Assembly: GCA_035574455.1 (NCBI GenBank) | Contig: DATLYT010000175.1 | Span: 1 to 18,322, forward strand | DNA: 18,322 nt | Reading direction: 5' to 3' | Source of the DNA: DATLYT01 sp035574455 | GTDB taxonomy: Bacteria; Bacteroidota; Ignavibacteria; UBA10030 | Program-made: the position numbers and the translations under genes | In this document: positions 15,165-18,322 of the stretch, piece after piece | How the letters are laid out: each line of letters opens with the position of its first letter | Position numbering within the stretch: the stretch's first letter is position 1 | The notes under the pieces: model-generated | Told to the model about the DNA's origin: nothing | The model's input: the letters and a program-made list of their open reading frames with translations, nothing else | Database searches by the model: none

Positions 15165-16634
15165 TCAGAAACGGTACGAAAGCGTAACGGTCAGGTTGCT
15201 CGATTTGACTGCTTCCTTTGTGCGTGATGGATTCGTGAGTCCCTGAACGTAATAGTTATCCCGAATGGTCGTCCACGTACCGTACGTAAATGCGCCGTTG
15301 AGATACACGTTTTCTTCCAATGTGATTCCGATGCCGCCTGTATAATAGAGCTGGTCGAACTCCGGCGGGTCGTCCTTGTACGGCGAGGGATTCAAGCCAA
15401 CTCCCCCTCTCAGTTGTACGCCGAGATTCCAGAGTGTTACCTCTGCGCCTCCACGCAGATTTGTTGTCGGCTCGAAGATTCTCTTGATCAATCGGTTCTC
15501 CGCTTCGAGGTCGGCGTTGTTCGTCGTGAATTGCATCTGCGTCCAATCGGTATATTCCGCGTCTCCAGCGAGCACGAGCCAGTCGCCAATCTGCACCGAT
15601 GCTCCGACACTCACCACCGGCGGCGTTCGGATTTCATACTTCGTGCTGCCTTCCGTGGATTTGTCGAAGACATCAACAACGCCGCGCGTATTCGGGTCAA
15701 ATTCACTCTCGCCACGATCGCTGAATGTTTCCTCGATCTCATAGACCGTCGGGGTTCGCACGGTAGCACCGATCTTGAACAGACCCGGCCTTCGGTAGAA
15801 AATGCCGAATAGGGCGTTCAGACCGGTAATGTCGCTGTTCACCGTGCTGAGATAGCTGAATCGATGGAACGCGTCGTACCGGTTCTGGTAGTTGTACACA
15901 TTTCGCACATCGACTTCGCTATAGTCTCGCTCATACCGATACGAACCGGACAGAATATTGACGCTCGCGCCAACAGAGAGATTCTTTGCAATATCGATCG
16001 CTCCACCCAGCGACCAGTTATTCATCCCACCGCCTTCTTCTACGGTGCCCCGCTGCTGAACGCTATCGTACACGACCGGGAAGAGAACGCCACCCACCGT
16101 GTCTGCAAGGAAAATTTGGAAGGGAATGTTCTTTTCCAGTAGGCGCTGACGTTCTGAAGCGGACATATTCCGCACGTTGACGTTTGGCGTAAGCGCCTCA
16201 ATGATCGAACTGCGAGGATTGAACCCATCGAACGTGGCAGTGGTTGAGTAATTTGCGACTCGGCCAAAGCCGAACGCAAACGTCAAGCTTCCCCGCACCG
16301 TCGGAATGGGATAGACGATGCCGAGGTTATTCAGATTGAGCGCGCTAAGGCTTGATTGATTGGTAGAGCCGAGGAACGAAACATCGTTTTTGTAACCGGA
16401 CTGCGACAGACCGACGGAAAACTCATAATCGCGTAACGTTGCAAGACCTGCCGGATTCCGAAACAGCGCTGAGTAATCATCCGCAAACCCGACGCCCACA
16501 TTGCCCATGCCGAGCGCCCGCGCTCCAATCCCCATGTTGAATTGTGAAAAGCGAAGGACATCTTCAGCAAACTGCGCTTGCGTAACTGTGGCGAAGACCA
16601 CAAGGCTTAAACATACTGAAAAAACTTTTTTCAT
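15165..16634 (-). CDS. OmpP1/FadL/PorV-like outer-membrane barrel protein
   Basis: A 489-aa outer-membrane barrel. A signal peptide (1-20, ending TQAQ) is followed by the family hallmark GARALGMGNVGVGFADDYSA (37-56) and FRNPAGLA (58-65), shared by FadL-type hydrophobic-compound channels and by PorV of type IX secretion. The C-terminus ends SNLTVTLSYRF with a terminal Phe, a barrel-insertion signal. FadL members import long-chain fatty acids or hydrocarbons; PorV shuttles secreted proteins. Sequence alone does not separate these, but no type IX secretion gene is nearby and the length is more FadL-like. The ATG at 16634 (MKKVFS) is preferred to a TTG at 16646. It starts 30 nt after the Tyr-rich lipoprotein gene, implying one operon. 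Confidence 0.85.
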   Translation of the reverse strand: MKKVFSVCLSLVVFATVTQAQFAEDVLRFSQFNMGIGARALGMGNVGVGFADDYSALFRNPAGLATLRDYEFSVGLSQSGYKNDVSFLGSTNQSSLSALNLNNLGIVYPIPTVRGSLTFAFGFGRVANYSTTATFDGFNPRSSIIEALTPNVNVRNMSASERQRLLEKNIPFQIFLADTVGGVLFPVVYDSVQQRGTVEEGGGMNNWSLGGAIDIAKNLSVGASVNILSGSYRYERDYSEVDVRNVYNYQNRYDAFHRFSYLSTVNSDITGLNALFGIFYRRPGLFKIGATVRTPTVYEIEETFSDRGESEFDPNTRGVVDVFDKSTEGSTKYEIRTPPVVSVGASVQIGDWLVLAGDAEYTDWTQMQFTTNNADLEAENRLIKRIFEPTTNLRGGAEVTLWNLGVQLRGGVGLNPSPYKDDPPEFDQLYYTGGIGITLEENVYLNGAFTYGTWTTIRDNYYVQGLTNPSRTKEAVKSSNLTVTLSYRF

Positions 16635-16664
16635 AGTGCTTTGCAAACCTCACTTTTTCTGCTC

Positions 16665-17696
16665 TTAGTCGCGTGACCGCGTTGCTCCGCTCCCACGATT
16701 GCTCTCACCACCGCCGCTTGAAGTTGAAGTCGATGGCGCGGCAGAGGGAAAACTCATAGCCGGCGGGCTGTATGTTGGAGGACTGTACGATGGCGTTGGT
16801 GTTGACGGCCGAGAATAATCCCGAGAATAATCCGATGATGGCATCGAGTCATACCGTCCTCTGGTTGAGCCCGATCCGCGCGAACTTCCGCCACTGCTAC
16901 TTCCTCTACTGCTCGGCGCGGAACCCGATGAACCCCCACCCGATCGGCTTGGCGGAGAATATGATCTTCCACCTGTGGACGTCCCGCGCGATGTTCCTAC
17001 CGCTTCTCCACCATCCCGCACTCGTCCGCTTCCTCGCGAAGATTCTATCCCCGATCCAACGCTTCGCGTCGCTCCACCGTCCCTGCTTCCGCTGCTCGAC
17101 GTTCTGCTCGCAGGGGAAGTCGTGTAACTGGAGCCGCTCGTCCCTATTCGTCCGTATCCGTCCCCTGATCGTGTCGCCCCACCGGACCGGCGATAACCTG
17201 AATCGCGCGTACGCGTCGTCCCTCCCGATACTACAATGACACCCGGGTAGTACGGATAGCGGTAGTATCCGTACGGATAGTAGCCGCCGTAATATCCCGG
17301 ATAATATCCGCCATAGTAGCCAGCCCAGTACCAGTTATACCAGTACGGCCGCCCGACAAAAGGTGTCCCGCAAATCCATGGGTCATAGTAGCAAAGCCAC
17401 GGATCGTAATACCAGGGGTCGTAGAATGTCGAGAAGTAGAAAGAAGAGTACGATGGATAGTAGTATCGGAAGCCGAGCCGGTAGCGCGAGCGGTACCAAT
17501 CATCATCGCTGTTTGCGTAATCCCGTTGCGCACGAGTGGTGTCGTCCTCCTCTACCGTCCGCTCATCGGTTCGGTAGGAATATCGTTCCTCAACGTCATC
17601 TCTTACCGTTGCGAGTTGCGTGTAGCAACCCGAGAACAAGAGGGTCAAACTTGGAACGAGAATCAGAGGAAAGGAGATTCTGTGCATAGTTTTCAT
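16665..17696 (-). CDS. Tyr-rich and Ser/Gly/Arg-rich lipoprotein, function unknown
   Basis: A 343-aa predicted lipoprotein I do not recognise. The signal peptide ends in the lipobox LFSGC with lipidated C24. Residues 30-70 are acidic and charged. Residues 78-151 are extremely Tyr/Trp/Pro/Gly-rich, with three YDPW units (92-107) and YYGGYYPGYYGG-type repeats (127-151). Residues 153-343 are low-complexity Ser/Gly/Arg/Thr with recurring GGATRS or GSGATRS (172, 207 and 336 onward) and SYSPP (245, 303). Such composition suggests a disordered, sticky surface or matrix protein. GAGG 6 nt upstream supports the ATG at 17696; an upstream in-frame start at 17735 would spoil the signal peptide. It leads the unit with the PorV-like and small barrel genes. 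Confidence 0.75.
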   Translation of the reverse strand: MKTMHRISFPLILVPSLTLLFSGCYTQLATVRDDVEERYSYRTDERTVEEDDTTRAQRDYANSDDDWYRSRYRLGFRYYYPSYSSFYFSTFYDPWYYDPWLCYYDPWICGTPFVGRPYWYNWYWAGYYGGYYPGYYGGYYPYGYYRYPYYPGVIVVSGGTTRTRDSGYRRSGGATRSGDGYGRIGTSGSSYTTSPASRTSSSGSRDGGATRSVGSGIESSRGSGRVRDGGEAVGTSRGTSTGGRSYSPPSRSGGGSSGSAPSSRGSSSGGSSRGSGSTRGRYDSMPSSDYSRDYSRPSTPTPSYSPPTYSPPAMSFPSAAPSTSTSSGGGESNRGSGATRSRD

Positions 17697-17785
17697 AGGG
17701 CACCTCGTCAAATGGGCACTCAATATTTTAAACAATTTCGATGCCAGAGGGGTTCAGAAATGAGGTGGATTTTTTCAGGAAAATG

Positions 17786-17858
17786 CTCATTCCAGAGGCT
17801 GTCCGAAGGAGGCGGAATGAGGGCTGTATAGCCCAATAGTCGGTGAGGTCTTTCCTCA
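17786..17858. repeat. cluster of three perfect inverted repeats between envelope genes
   Basis: Three stems sit side by side in 73 nt: CTCATTCC/GGAATGAG (17786-17793 and 17814-17821, 20-nt loop), GGGCT/AGCCC (17821-17825 and 17830-17834, 4-nt loop) and TGAGG/CCTCA (17844-17848 and 17854-17858, 5-nt loop). On the minus strand the last stem read is followed by GCATTTTCC, so a weak terminator for the upstream barrel gene or a leader structure of the lipoprotein operon are both possible. Confidence 0.45.
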
Positions 17859-17865
17859 GGACAGA

Positions 17866-18322
17866 TTAAAAGACACCAGTATAATCGAGCTGGACGGTGC
17901 GATTCGCAAACGTGACCCCTCGCTGGTTCTGAAATAAGTCTTTGAGGTTGATCCCCAAAACCAAGCCGCTGCCGATGGAAATGCGCAGTCCGAAATTAAG
18001 ATAGCCTCGCCCTCTGCCAATTGCCTGCCCGTGGTTGTCGTTCGCAGCAAAGTCGTATTCAAGCAGCAGGGAGGTATTTCTTCCCGCCGATTTTTCAAGA
18101 CCTGCATACAAGTTCAGGTCTTTGTCACCGTCATTGCGTTCCAACGAAAGATTGACTCCGCCGTGGAAGCTGAGGTTGCCCATGAACGAATAGTTCTTGC
18201 TCGCCGCCGCGAACAATCCGGGTGATTTGATCGAATACCGATCCGGCGGATCGTAGTACGCATCCCGACCCTGCGAATCGAACCCAATTGCTATTGCGGG
18301 TAGCGCTTCGGATTCATCGATG
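17866..18322 (-). CDS. outer-membrane beta-barrel protein, 3' end only
   Basis: The reading frame is open to the window edge, so this is the C-terminal 151 residues of a longer protein. The visible part starts IDESEALPAIAIGFDSQGRD, continues with RYSIKSPGLFAAASK and shows barrel strands: NYSFMGNLSFHGGVNLSLE, DLNLYAGLEKSAG, NTSLLLEYDFAAND, GYLNFGLRISIGSG and LVLGINLKDLFQN. It ends VQLDYTGVF with a terminal Phe, as outer-membrane barrels do. The pattern recalls YjbH-type barrel proteins linked to exopolysaccharide loci in related phyla, but I would not press that. It lies upstream of the lipoprotein gene on the same strand, separated by 169 nt with three hairpins, so it may be a separate transcript. 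Confidence 0.7.
   Translation of the reverse strand, partial: IDESEALPAIAIGFDSQGRDAYYDPPDRYSIKSPGLFAAASKNYSFMGNLSFHGGVNLSLERNDGDKDLNLYAGLEKSAGRNTSLLLEYDFAANDNHGQAIGRGRGYLNFGLRISIGSGLVLGINLKDLFQNQRGVTFANRTVQLDYTGVF

Noticed and set aside
17250..17274. Perfect 9-bp inverted repeat GTACGGATA/TATCCGTAC with a 7-nt loop
   Set aside because: It lies inside the Tyr/Pro/Arg-rich coding block, where repeated TAC/TAT and CCG/CGG codons create such palindromes by chance.

Overview
The window looks like chromosomal DNA from a Gram-negative member of the Fibrobacterota-Chlorobiota-Bacteroidota group. The closest fit I can suggest is the Ignavibacteria/Kapabacteria side, but this is inferred from gene content and not from any marker gene. 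The grounds are a PorV/OmpP1-type outer-membrane protein, a carboxypeptidase-regulatory-like domain joined to a TonB plug, many signal-peptide beta-barrels ending in an aromatic residue, PSCyt1-like monohaem cytochromes, and a mid-range GC content. There are no rRNA or tRNA genes, insertion sequences or CRISPR arrays. No stretch over 300 bases lacks a gene; the two largest gaps are about 170 bases each (6601-6769 and 17697-17865).

Layout. 1-3458 (+): the 3' part of an MsbA/MdlB-like ABC exporter, then class I fructose-1,6-bisphosphatase and a stand-alone DEDDh exonuclease. 3506-6600 (-): threonine synthase followed by an exported M28 peptidase with a C-terminal FnIII domain, then a small RelE-type toxin-antitoxin pair whose toxin carries a 1-nt frameshift. 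6770-8770 (+): a tight three-gene set encoding a beta-barrel with an N-terminal haem motif, a lipoprotein-like monohaem cytochrome and a second exported monohaem cytochrome. This is the best candidate for an undescribed system, namely a minimal outer-membrane electron conduit. 8906-13541 (-): penicillin-acylase-family Ntn hydrolase, class III-like sirtuin and pyruvate kinase, chained by two ATGA overlaps. 13625-18322 (-): envelope genes: a plug-only TonB-type protein, a small barrel, a PorV/FadL-like barrel, a Tyr-rich and Ser/Gly/Arg-rich lipoprotein, and the 3' end of another barrel.

Regulation. Six transcription units are preceded by a TTGnnn box, exactly 17 nt, then TACATT (four cases), TACACT or TATTTT. 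This recurring sigma70-like architecture defines the units as fbp-exonuclease, thrC-M28, antitoxin-toxin, the haem-barrel operon, the acylase-sirtuin-pyk operon and the plug gene. The acylase operon also has a perfect 9-bp hairpin in its predicted leader.

How the genes work together. Fructose-bisphosphatase and pyruvate kinase act in gluconeogenesis and glycolysis. The sirtuin made from the same transcript as pyruvate kinase could link protein acylation to central carbon flux, which is inference only. The cytochrome set could carry electrons from periplasm to outer membrane. The distal 5 kb is dedicated to the outer membrane.
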